Source of the DNA: Paenibacillus sp. 32352
GTDB taxonomy: Bacteria > Bacillota > Bacilli > Paenibacillales > NBRC-103111
Direction of reading: 5' to 3'
DNA length: 64,000 nucleotides
Assembly: GCF_002042965.1 (NCBI RefSeq)
Contig: NZ_MZNT01000020.1
Span: 1 to 64,000 of the forward strand
Shown: in pieces, positions 52,531-60,092 of the stretch
How positions within the stretch are numbered: the first letter of the stretch is position 1
How the letters are laid out: each line of letters starts with the position of its first letter
The notes under the pieces: generated by a model
Databases searched by the model: none
What the model saw: only the letters and a program-made list of their open reading frames with translations
What the model was told of the DNA's origin: nothing
Made by a program: the position numbers and the translations under genes

Positions 52531-53133
52531 TCAGCTTCCGCTAAAATGAGGGGACAGGCAGGGAGAATGACGGATAAATCGAGTCAGCATCATGGCAATT
52601 TCGTCCGGGGGAAGCGTTCGACCGGTTATGAACCAATGCTGAATCAACCCGAACTGGCCAGTGCCCAGATAAGCAATGATATAACCGGCTGGTTGATCAG
52701 ACCAACTCGAATCGGGGTGATCTTTCTTAAGACTTTCGTACAATCGGGTTCCGACAAGGTACTGAAGCCGCTCTCTGAATTCGATGGGAGCGGAGGGATG
52801 AAAGACAGCCTTGAAAAAAGAAGCATGATGTTGCAAATATCGAAAGGCTTCGGCGATAGCCGGGAAAGGCGATCTCTCATCCGAATGCTTAAACAGATCA
52901 CCCAGCTGAATGGGCTCGAATATATCCAGCAAGCCACGCATCCACTCCGTTTGCTCAATCAGGTCGTAAATATCTTTGTAATGCAAATAAAAGGTGCCGC
53001 GGTTGATACCAGCTTGTTGCGACAGATTCTTAACGGTTAACTCCTTGATCCCCTGATTTTTTAGGATGTCCAACAGTGCATGTTCGATGAGCTTGCGGCT
53101 ACGAATCGCCCGCAGATCCGTATTTCCCTCCAT
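52531..53133 (-). CDS. TetR/AcrR-family regulator
   Basis: 200 residues. N-terminal helix-turn-helix (about residues 10-55: RKLIEHALLDILKNQG and LSQQAGINRGTFYLHYKD). The C-terminal part resembles the DhaS/TetR_C_8 class (HASFFKAVF). AAAGGAG lies just before ATG 53133. Divergent from the aldo-keto reductase at 53291 and probably its repressor. The 157-base divergent gap has a TACAGT direct repeat near 53160-53176, a candidate operator. Confidence 0.85.
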   Translation of the reverse strand: MEGNTDLRAIRSRKLIEHALLDILKNQGIKELTVKNLSQQAGINRGTFYLHYKDIYDLIEQTEWMRGLLDIFEPIQLGDLFKHSDERSPFPAIAEAFRYLQHHASFFKAVFHPSAPIEFRERLQYLVGTRLYESLKKDHPDSSWSDQPAGYIIAYLGTGQFGLIQHWFITGRTLPPDEIAMMLTRFIRHSPCLSPHFSGS

Positions 53134-53290
53134 TATCCATACTCCTTTCTAACGTAATGTACAGTATTTCTACAGTGTTCCTTATTGAACAGATCGGCTG
53201 TAATGTTGATTGTTCCGAACGATTGGGCTTATTATAATATACCCCATGACGCATATCAACACGTGTTCATTTGAAAGGAGAAGGGTACTT

Positions 53291-54316
53291 ATGCAATATC
53301 GAGATTTAGCGCGCACGGGGATTAGCGTGAGTCAATTTGCCCTTGGAGGGGGCGTTTTCGGAGCGCTTGCCGGCAAAGAAGAGGGGAGCCGCATTATTGA
53401 CGAAGCACTGGACGCCGGCATCAATATGATCGATACTTCCAACCGTTATGGAGACGGAGAATCGGAAAGAATCATCGGCGAAGCGATTAAGGGCAGGCGG
53501 GAAAAGGTGATTCTGGCAACGAAATTCGGGGCTGAACCGAATGACGAGCGGAATCAAAGCGGCGTTTCTCGCCGCTGGGTTCGGCAAGCGGTCGAACAAA
53601 GTCTGCTACGGCTGCAAACGGATTATATCGATCTTTATCAGTTGCACCGTCCGTTTGGGGACGTTGCTTTCGAAGAAATATTGGGCGTGTTAAGCGATCT
53701 TGTCCAAGAAGGCAAGGTCCATTATATCGGCACTTCCAACCATCAAGCTTGGCAGTTATCAGAATCGCAGGCAGAGAGCGAGCGTCGCAACTTGCAGCGG
53801 TTTGTCAGCGAACAATCTCCATACTCGATTCTTAACCGAAGCATAGAGATGGACATTGTCGAAGTCGCTCGGCGTCACGATTTTGCTTTGTTGACATACA
53901 GTCCGCTGGCAGGTGGTCTACTGACGGGCAAGTACGCGTCCGGTAGCGTGGCGGAGAGTGGGTCGCGAGCGGCACTATTAAAGGGAGCGGTCGGCCGCAT
54001 GCTCGATCCCGAATTGCCTGAAAATGCGCAAAAGTTCGCGATCATCGAAAAGTTGAAGCATGTAGCCGACCAAGCAGGAATGCCGCTGGCCCATATGGCT
54101 GTAGCGTTTGCCCGGACCCATCCGGCTGTCACTTCAATTATTGTGGGGCCGCGCACATCAGAGCAATTGAGACAATATATAAACGGAGCGGATCTGACAC
54201 TTAGCCCCGATCTACTGGACGCCATAGATGCGATTGTGCCCCCCGGGAGCAGAATGGACGGTCAAAATTCTGCTTGGACACCGGAATGGCTGGATACTTC
54301 CCGGCGAAGACCTTAA
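53291..54316 (+). CDS. Aldo/keto reductase
   Basis: 341 residues from ATG 53291 (AAAGGAGAAGGGTACTT upstream; the frame to 53210 has no site). TIM-barrel NADPH reductase: GGGVFGAL, catalytic Asp/Tyr in INMIDTSNRYGDGESE, Lys in LATKFGAEP, His in YQLHRPFG and NADP-binding TSIIVGPRTSEQL. Substrate unknown; a carbonyl or methylglyoxal-type compound is possible. Divergent TetR gene likely controls it. Confidence 0.9.
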   Translation: MQYRDLARTGISVSQFALGGGVFGALAGKEEGSRIIDEALDAGINMIDTSNRYGDGESERIIGEAIKGRREKVILATKFGAEPNDERNQSGVSRRWVRQAVEQSLLRLQTDYIDLYQLHRPFGDVAFEEILGVLSDLVQEGKVHYIGTSNHQAWQLSESQAESERRNLQRFVSEQSPYSILNRSIEMDIVEVARRHDFALLTYSPLAGGLLTGKYASGSVAESGSRAALLKGAVGRMLDPELPENAQKFAIIEKLKHVADQAGMPLAHMAVAFARTHPAVTSIIVGPRTSEQLRQYINGADLTLSPDLLDAIDAIVPPGSRMDGQNSAWTPEWLDTSRRRP

Positions 54317-54618
54317 AGATAAGGTCTGATCAGCAGCCCAGTCCAACGACTGGTGCTGCATCAGCCCTTATTCTAACAAGAGAGTAATAATAAACAATGG
54401 CAGTCAAAGCACGGCTGCCGTTTTGTTGATTATTTCGAAAAGTATTGATTAAGCTATCGGGTAACGATAGTTCAACACCAAAACGGCTGCCGCGGGGCAG
54501 CCGTCATTGCGCTAACTGGCAGATTAGTTTTAATCGTTATAGTCAGTTATGCTATGATTGAAATAGTTTGCATGTATCGCCTGTAGTGGTGACTTATAAA
54601 AAGATAGGGAGAAATGGA
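54317..54618. other. Intergenic region with two hairpins and one copy of a flanking repeat
   Basis: GGCAG/CTGCC followed by GTTTTG (54400-54425) is a likely terminator for the aldo-keto reductase. ACGGCTGCC-GCGG-GGCAGCCGT (54483-54504) is a perfect hairpin sharing the ACGGCTGCC core with the first. Between them, 54449-54482 is the left copy of an imperfect direct repeat found again at the end of hemC. No gene seen. Confidence 0.6.
54449..54482 (+). repeat. Imperfect direct repeat, left copy
   Basis: TTAAGCTATCGGGTAACGAT followed by AGTTCAACACCAA. About 27 of 32 aligned bases match 55579-55610. Together they bracket the orphan hemC. Confidence 0.6.
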
Positions 54619-55587
54619 ATGAGAAAAATTGTGGTTGGATGCAGAAAGAGTGCACTTGCGTTGACACAAACGGAACAAGTAATTTCCGATTTGACACTGC
54701 TTAGCCAAGCGCACGGAATGGAATTTACGTTCGAGTTAAAAAAAATAGTCACCAAGGGTGACCTGATTTTGGATGTAACATTGTCTAAAGTGGGGGGTAA
54801 GGGTCTTTTCGTAAAAGAGATTGAACAGGCCATGCTTGACAAGGAAATCGACATGGCGGTGCACTGTCTAAAGGACATGCCCTTCGATCTTCCTAGAGGC
54901 CTTGTAAATGGTGCCGTTCCAAAACGTGAGGACCCGCGCGATTGTCTGATCTCTATCAGCGGCGCCGGACTTAAGGATTTATTGTTTGGTGCGCGTGTAG
55001 GTACCAGCAGTCTGCGGCGATCGAGCCAAATAGCGGCACTACGACCGGATCTTATCATTGAGCCGTTACGGGGGAATATTGACTCACGTCTTCGTAAGTT
55101 AGATAATGGTGAATTTGACGCGATCATCTTAGCAGTCGCGGGACTTAAAAGGATGGGCTGGGAAGACCGTATTACTGAAGTTCTATCTCCAGAAACGTTC
55201 TTGCCTGCTGTCGGGCAAGGTGCTCTTGGTATTGAATGCCGTGAAGATGATACTGAGTTAAGGAAGTTGCTGGACTTGTATAATGATCCACAAACAGCTC
55301 TGGAGGTAACTGCGGAGAGAGCATTTCTCGGGGTATTGAACGGTGGATGTCACGTGCCAATTGGTGCATTTGCAGTATTGAATCAAGCTCTAAAAAGAGA
55401 TGCAGAAACAACTGAACATAGTCTACAGCAGATTTCGTTAACGGGAATGGTGGGAAAACCGGACGGCTCCATTATACTTAGAGAAACCTATACTGGGGAA
55501 TCCCCTATACAAGTAGGTGAAGATGTAGCAAAATTACTGATCGGCAAGGGAGCTGAGAAAATCTTGGCTGAAACATCGTTAAGCTAA
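54619..55587 (+). CDS. hemC: Hydroxymethylbilane synthase (porphobilinogen deaminase), orphan copy
   Basis: 322 residues. GCRKSALALTQTEQV, KGLFVKEIEQAML, VHCLKDMPFDLP (usual family form VHSLKDMP), GTSSLRRSSQI, LRGNIDSRLRKL, AVGQGALGIECR, and the cofactor-binding Cys in GGCHVPIGAFA. It polymerises four porphobilinogens for haem or corrinoid synthesis. No other haem gene is near, so it is probably a second copy carried in accessory DNA. ATG 54619 follows AGGGAGAAATGGA. The stop lies inside the right repeat. Confidence 0.9.
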   Translation: MRKIVVGCRKSALALTQTEQVISDLTLLSQAHGMEFTFELKKIVTKGDLILDVTLSKVGGKGLFVKEIEQAMLDKEIDMAVHCLKDMPFDLPRGLVNGAVPKREDPRDCLISISGAGLKDLLFGARVGTSSLRRSSQIAALRPDLIIEPLRGNIDSRLRKLDNGEFDAIILAVAGLKRMGWEDRITEVLSPETFLPAVGQGALGIECREDDTELRKLLDLYNDPQTALEVTAERAFLGVLNGGCHVPIGAFAVLNQALKRDAETTEHSLQQISLTGMVGKPDGSIILRETYTGESPIQVGEDVAKLLIGKGAEKILAETSLS

Positions 55588-55610
55588 CGGGTACGATAGT
55601 TCAATAACAA
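55579..55610 (+). repeat. Imperfect direct repeat, right copy
   Basis: TTAAGCTAACGGGTACGATA then GTTCAATAACAA, overlapping the hemC stop codon. Partner of 54449-54482. Confidence 0.6.
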
Positions 55611-55718
55611 TGAGGATATCAGCACAAATCTCTGGGCAGAATACGTAGATTAGCGCTAAGAACCAGCACAAAATTTGTTTGTATGGGGGAGCCTCATAAT
55701 AAGTACTTTCTAGGTAAA

Positions 55719-55828
55719 GACTCCCCTCGTCTCGATGTATGTGGCGGGATAGGGGCTCAACCTATAATGGGATACGCTGTCTAGTCTCCGCTTGGGGCTA
55801 GCTGAAGAAGATAATATCAGGTTCAGCA
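55719..55828 (+). pseudogene. Degenerate ssrA fragments, scar of another insertion
   Basis: 55719-55733 (GACTCCCCTCGTCTC) equals the tmRNA 3' end. It is followed directly by about 75 bases (55739-55811) matching the tmRNA interior at 45007-45079 with several substitutions (for example ACCTATAATGGG for ACCTATAGTGGG, CCGCTTGGGGCTA for CCGCCTGCGGCTA). The order is 3' end then interior, so this is a junction rather than a truncated gene. Confidence 0.8.
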
Positions 55829-55884
55829 GCTATTAGATCAAGCTGAATACTTTGAAACGCTGGAAGAATGTTTCGGTCATTAAA

Positions 55885-55913
55885 TTGACTTTGATCGAAC
55901 GTTCGATTATACT
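55885..55913 (+). promoter_or_regulatory. Promoter with embedded TetR operator
   Basis: TTGACT, 17-base spacer, TATACT. The spacer is filled by the palindrome ATCGAACGTTCGAT. The -10 box ends six bases before ATG 55920, so the message starts at or next to the start codon. Confidence 0.8.
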
Positions 55914-55919
55914 GTGTTC

Positions 55920-56492
55920 ATGAAAAATAAAACCGATAACAAAATGGAACTCATCTATCAAACAACCATTGAGCTTCTCAATGAAATAGGTCTGTCCGAT
56001 ATCTCCATGTCCAAAATTGCGAAGAGGGCAGGCATCTCTTCATCATCTATTTACTTTTATTTTGAAAGTAAAGAAGACTTGCTGATTAAACTATATTTTA
56101 ACCTCAAGGAACAAATGCATCAGATGATGTTTAAAGGTGTAACGGCAGATATGCCAGTCAAGGATGGTTTTGAGAAGATATTACGTAATTATTCCAATTA
56201 TATTATGAACAATAAAGCTAACTTTCTGTTGATGGAACAGTTTCTTGACTCACCGTTTATACGCAAAAGCTGTAAAGATCAAAACGGTGGTGTATTCAAG
56301 CCGATGTATGCCTTATTCGAGAGGGGGGTCAGGGAAGGTTTATTCAAGGACTCGGAAACGAATCTTTTGGTTACTTACTCCTGTCTGCCATTTGTCCAAA
56401 TGGGGAAAGAATATATAAATGGCGAATATGAATTCAGTTCTGCTAATATCGAGAAAATGGTTCAAATGAGCTGGAATGCTATTAAAGCATAG
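55920..56492 (+). CDS. TetR/AcrR-family regulator, autoregulated, probably leaderless
   Basis: 190 residues. N-terminal helix-turn-helix (about residues 8-55: TIELLNEIGLSDISMSKIAK, RAGISSSSIYFYFESKEDLL). The C-terminal ligand-binding part has no recognised class. No ribosome site precedes ATG 55920 (or GTG 55914), and the -10 box abuts it, so leaderless translation is inferred. Its operator motif occurs once here and three times before the MFS gene. Ligand is probably a substrate of that exporter. Confidence 0.87.
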   Translation: MKNKTDNKMELIYQTTIELLNEIGLSDISMSKIAKRAGISSSSIYFYFESKEDLLIKLYFNLKEQMHQMMFKGVTADMPVKDGFEKILRNYSNYIMNNKANFLLMEQFLDSPFIRKSCKDQNGGVFKPMYALFERGVREGLFKDSETNLLVTYSCLPFVQMGKEYINGEYEFSSANIEKMVQMSWNAIKA

Positions 56493-56517
56493 GCAGCACA
56501 TTTTTTTGAAAAATATT

Positions 56518-56600
56518 GATCGAACGATCGATATATTTTTTTGATCCAAATTGATCGATCGTTCGATAAAATTTTAATCTAAATTGATCGATCGTTCGAT
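56518..56600. promoter_or_regulatory. Three TetR operators upstream of the MFS gene
   Basis: GATCGAACGATCGAT (56518-56532) and its reverse-complement form GATCGATCGTTCGAT at 56553-56567 and 56586-56600, spaced 33-35 bases, about three helical turns. With the site at 55893-55907 there are four copies. Confidence 0.85.
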
Positions 56601-56621
56601 AGAAAGGAGGTGAATGTTCGT

Positions 56622-56660
56622 ATGCTTGCTACCAAAGGCCGAGGGCATCCTGATGCCTAG
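56622..56660 (+). CDS. Possible 12-residue leader peptide of the MFS gene
   Basis: AAAGGAGGTGA, a nearly perfect Shine-Dalgarno, lies eight bases before ATG 56622, which opens MLATKGRGHPDA and stops at TAG. The frame covers a GGCATC/GATGCC hairpin. Then 83 bases follow to the exporter start. Translational-attenuation leaders of this size precede some drug-resistance genes. Real translation is unproven. Confidence 0.45.
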   Translation: MLATKGRGHPDA

Positions 56661-56743
56661 GAAAACCTGTTGAAGAATTGATTTTTTTATTCAGATTCAA
56701 TATCAATATTCTTTAAGAAATACAGACGGGGAGACTAGCGTTC

Positions 56744-57925
56744 ATGAAGAACTATAAGTTGATTATTTATTTTCTTGCACTAGGTGCGACCGTGGTCGGT
56801 ACAGCCGAATCGATTATTACTGGAATTCTTGACATGCTTGCCTCAGATATAAATGTGTCGATAGGTCTTGCCGGACAATTGGTTACCATATATTCCATTG
56901 GCTACGCAGTGGGTACGCCGATTCTGATTGCGTTCACCTCAGGGCTCGATCGGAAAAAGTTACTATTGATGGCATTATGTATTTTCGTTATCGGTAATAT
57001 CGTCGCTGTTTTGAGCCCTAATTTTGCATTACTTATGATTTCCCGGGCTGTCTTAGGAGTAAGCGCAGGCGTTTTCGCCGTAGTTGCCTTGGGTGTAGCC
57101 GCACAAATGGCTCCGCCGGAGAAAAGAGGAAGCTCGATCGGTACTGTCTTAATGGGAACAAGTCTTGCACTCGTCGTCGGTCTTCCTTTAGGAACTTTGA
57201 TCGGGGAGTATATGGGATGGCGCTGGATCTTCGCTATTCTTGGCTTAATCACCTTGATAACGATTGTTGCCATCGCAAAAGCCGTTCCAAAGTTATCCGG
57301 TCAAGAAGCGATTCCGCTGTCTAAACAACTGGCCGTACTCAAAAAATTCAAAGTAATAAGCGGTTTGTTAACCTCTTTATTCTTTATTACAGGTTACTCT
57401 GTTGTTTCTACGTATTTAGCTCCGTTGCTGCGCGAAAACGCAGGTCTTAACACCAATACGATTAGCCTTGTCTTGTTAGGCATGGGACTAATGGCTGTTG
57501 TAGGAGCACGTGTAGGAGGCCACGGTGCCGATAAATGGGGAATTGCTCGTACTCTTATTGCAAGTCTGCTCCTTCATGTGATGGCCCTGTTCTTTCTTCC
57601 GATTGCTGCCGTTACCTTTGCAGGCGCCTTGTTTATACTCGCCCTTTGGATGCTTGGGGCTTGGACAACGGCCCCAGCACAGCAGTTTAATCTGGTTACT
57701 ATGGCTCCTCAATCAACCGATATTATTTTGAGTTTGAATTCCTCTGCATTCCATCTTGGTGTCGCCGTGGGAGCAGCTCTAGGTGGAGTGGTTGTCGAAC
57801 AACTCTCGCTATCATCAATTGGTTGGGTCGGAGGACTAATCGTATTGCTTGCAACTGTATTTGCATTGATTTCGATTGCTTTGAAAAATAAACAGAATGT
57901 AGCTGAACAGCTCAAAAGCGTATAA
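56744..57925 (+). CDS. MFS transporter, DHA1 drug-efflux type
   Basis: 393 residues, twelve hydrophobic segments. Motif A-like GLDRKKLLLMALC after helix 2, and helix 5 motif C region GTSLALVVGLPLGTLIGEYMG typical of proton antiporters, similar to AraJ/YdhP/YceJ proteins. GGGGAGACTAGCGTTC precedes ATG 56744. Repressed presumably by the TetR at 55920 through three operators. Confidence 0.9.
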   Translation: MKNYKLIIYFLALGATVVGTAESIITGILDMLASDINVSIGLAGQLVTIYSIGYAVGTPILIAFTSGLDRKKLLLMALCIFVIGNIVAVLSPNFALLMISRAVLGVSAGVFAVVALGVAAQMAPPEKRGSSIGTVLMGTSLALVVGLPLGTLIGEYMGWRWIFAILGLITLITIVAIAKAVPKLSGQEAIPLSKQLAVLKKFKVISGLLTSLFFITGYSVVSTYLAPLLRENAGLNTNTISLVLLGMGLMAVVGARVGGHGADKWGIARTLIASLLLHVMALFFLPIAAVTFAGALFILALWMLGAWTTAPAQQFNLVTMAPQSTDIILSLNSSAFHLGVAVGAALGGVVVEQLSLSSIGWVGGLIVLLATVFALISIALKNKQNVAEQLKSV

Positions 57926-57994
57926 GAAATAGATATCGAATATGCAAAGCATACCGTATTGTGATTTCAACATTGAACATGAGGAGTGATTTTT

Positions 57995-58951
57995 ATGGAA
58001 AAAAGAGCGCTTGGATCAAGCGGGTTGGAAGTATCTGCTCTGGGATTAGGCTGCATGACCATGTCCGACTTTTACGGTAGCGACCGGGATGAACAGGAAT
58101 CCATACGGACGATTCATCGATCATTGGACCTTGGTGTGGGCTTCTTGGATACCTCAGATATGTATGGCGTCGGAGAAAATGAAAAACTGGTGGGTAAAGC
58201 GATTAAAGATCGGCGTGACGAGGTCGTTTTGGCTACCAAGTTCGGGGTAGTACGCGACAAATGGGGGAGTTCCTGGGGATATAACGGAAGAGCGGAATAT
58301 GTTAAGGCTGCCGCCGAAGCAAGCTTGCGCAGATTAGGCGTTGACCACATCGACCTGTATTATCTGCATCGTATCGATCCCTATACACCAATTGAGGAGA
58401 CTGTGGGGGCGATGGCTGATTTGGTGAAGGAAGGGAAGGTTCGTTATATCGGCCTTTCAGAAGCCTCGCCAGATATGATACGCAGAGCACATGCAGTTCA
58501 TCCAATATCGGCAGTGCAAACGGAATATTCCTTATGGTCCCGAGACATTGAAGACGAAGTTCTTCCTACCCTCAGAGAGCTTGGCATCGGTTTTGTAGCC
58601 TACAGCCCGCTTGGACGCGGGTTCCTAACCGGTACAATTCAACGATACGAGGATTTGGGGTACGATGATATAAGACGGAACTTCCCTAGATTTCAAGTAC
58701 AAAACTTACAGAAAAACCTTCAATTTGTTACACGGATTCAAGAGATGGCTGCTGAAAAGGGATGCACCGCACCTCAATTGGCGCTGAAATGGATATTGAT
58801 GCAAGGCAGCGATATCGTACCTATTCCAGGAACGAAAAGAAGAAAGTATTTGGAGGAAAACATTGGATCTTTGCAGGTTGAGCTTACGGATTCGGATCTT
58901 AGACGTATTAATGAAGTAGCGCCGAAAAACGTTGCAGCAGGACATCGGTAA
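57995..58951 (+). CDS. Aldo/keto reductase (YakC/IolS-like)
   Basis: 318 residues from ATG 57995 (GAGGAGTGATTTTT upstream). GLGCMTMSDFYG, VGFLDTSDMYGVGENE (Asp/Tyr), VLATKFGVV (Lys), YYLHRIDP (His), FVAYSPLGRGFLTG, IVPIPGTKRRKYLEEN. NADPH-dependent reductase of AKR13/AKR11 style. Only 69 bases after the MFS gene and 25 before the luciferase-like gene, so probably in one operon under TetR control. Confidence 0.9.
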   Translation: MEKRALGSSGLEVSALGLGCMTMSDFYGSDRDEQESIRTIHRSLDLGVGFLDTSDMYGVGENEKLVGKAIKDRRDEVVLATKFGVVRDKWGSSWGYNGRAEYVKAAAEASLRRLGVDHIDLYYLHRIDPYTPIEETVGAMADLVKEGKVRYIGLSEASPDMIRRAHAVHPISAVQTEYSLWSRDIEDEVLPTLRELGIGFVAYSPLGRGFLTGTIQRYEDLGYDDIRRNFPRFQVQNLQKNLQFVTRIQEMAAEKGCTAPQLALKWILMQGSDIVPIPGTKRRKYLEENIGSLQVELTDSDLRRINEVAPKNVAAGHR

Positions 58952-58976
58952 TTACAGGAAATGAAGGAGGATCACT

Positions 58977-60050
58977 ATGACTGAATCCACAGACTTTGAG
59001 ATAGGCATCAATACCTTTCTAGAGACCTCGCCTGATCCTGTAACGGGCAAGAGGATCAGCCATCCCGAGCGGATTCGGAACGGGATCGAAGAGATCGTTA
59101 TTGCCGATCAAGTCGGTCTTGATGTGTTTGGAATCGGAGAGCATCAACGGTTTGATTATGCCTCTGAATCGCCAGCCGTGGTGCTTGCTGCGGCGGCAGC
59201 TTTAACCAAGCGAATTCGGCTCACAAGTGCCGTTACCGTTCTTTCCTCGGACGATCCGGTTCGCATATACCAATCTTTTTCTACTCTTGACAGCATCAGT
59301 AATGGCCGGGCAGAAATTATGGTAGGTCGAGGATCCTTTATTGATTCGTTCCCGTTGTTTGGCTATAGCTTGAATGACTACAGCGAATTGTTTGAAGAAC
59401 ATCTTGAGTTGCTTCTAAAGATTAGAGCTTCGGAAAAAGTCACATGGCGAGGCGGTCATCGCCCAGCGATTGATAATCTCGGCGTCTATCCGCGATCCGT
59501 CCAAGACCCGCTTCCGGTGTGGGTTGGATCTGGAGGGCGCCCGGAATCGGCGATTCGGGCTGGAACGCTTGGATTACCCATCGTTTTTGCCATCATTGGC
59601 GGGATGCCGGAAAGATTTGCTCCGTTAGTTGAATTGTATAAAGAAGCTGCCGCCAGAGCTGGTCACGATATAAGTAAGCTTAGAATTGCGACACACTCGC
59701 ACGGCTACGTTGGAGAAACAACAGAACAGGCTGTCCAATTACACCAACCTTACACGGTAGTTCAAATGAACGAACTTGGCAAAGTGTTGGGATGGCCGCC
59801 ATACAGCCGTGCATCCTACGATGCTGCACGGAAGATCGATGGTGCCCTCTATGTCGGTGATCCTGAATATGTCGCGGAGAAGATTCTTCTCATCCGCAAA
59901 AATCTAGGAACAAACCGGTTCTTCTTACATCTCAATATCGGTACGTTGCCACATCGCGAAGTCTTACGCGCCATCGAGTTGTTTGGCACCCGCGTTGCAC
60001 CGATCGTTCGAAAAGAGATTGCACGAGAGAGCAAGCAAACAACCATTTAA
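58977..60050 (+). CDS. LLM-class flavin-dependent oxidoreductase
   Basis: 357 residues, luciferase-like TIM barrel. GVDVFG-type segment VGLDVFGIGEHQRFDYA, IRLTSAVTVLSSDDPVR, LDSISNGRAEIMVGRGS (family signature), PVWVGSGGRPESAIRAG. FMN monooxygenase or F420-like fold; the substrate is unknown. GAAGGAGGATCACT precedes ATG 58977. Follows the aldo-keto reductase closely, a common stress/detoxification pairing. Confidence 0.88.
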   Translation: MTESTDFEIGINTFLETSPDPVTGKRISHPERIRNGIEEIVIADQVGLDVFGIGEHQRFDYASESPAVVLAAAAALTKRIRLTSAVTVLSSDDPVRIYQSFSTLDSISNGRAEIMVGRGSFIDSFPLFGYSLNDYSELFEEHLELLLKIRASEKVTWRGGHRPAIDNLGVYPRSVQDPLPVWVGSGGRPESAIRAGTLGLPIVFAIIGGMPERFAPLVELYKEAAARAGHDISKLRIATHSHGYVGETTEQAVQLHQPYTVVQMNELGKVLGWPPYSRASYDAARKIDGALYVGDPEYVAEKILLIRKNLGTNRFFLHLNIGTLPHREVLRAIELFGTRVAPIVRKEIARESKQTTI

Positions 60051-60092
60051 AATATCCTTCCCCACGGGGGAGTCATGTATAAGTGAGTTTAG

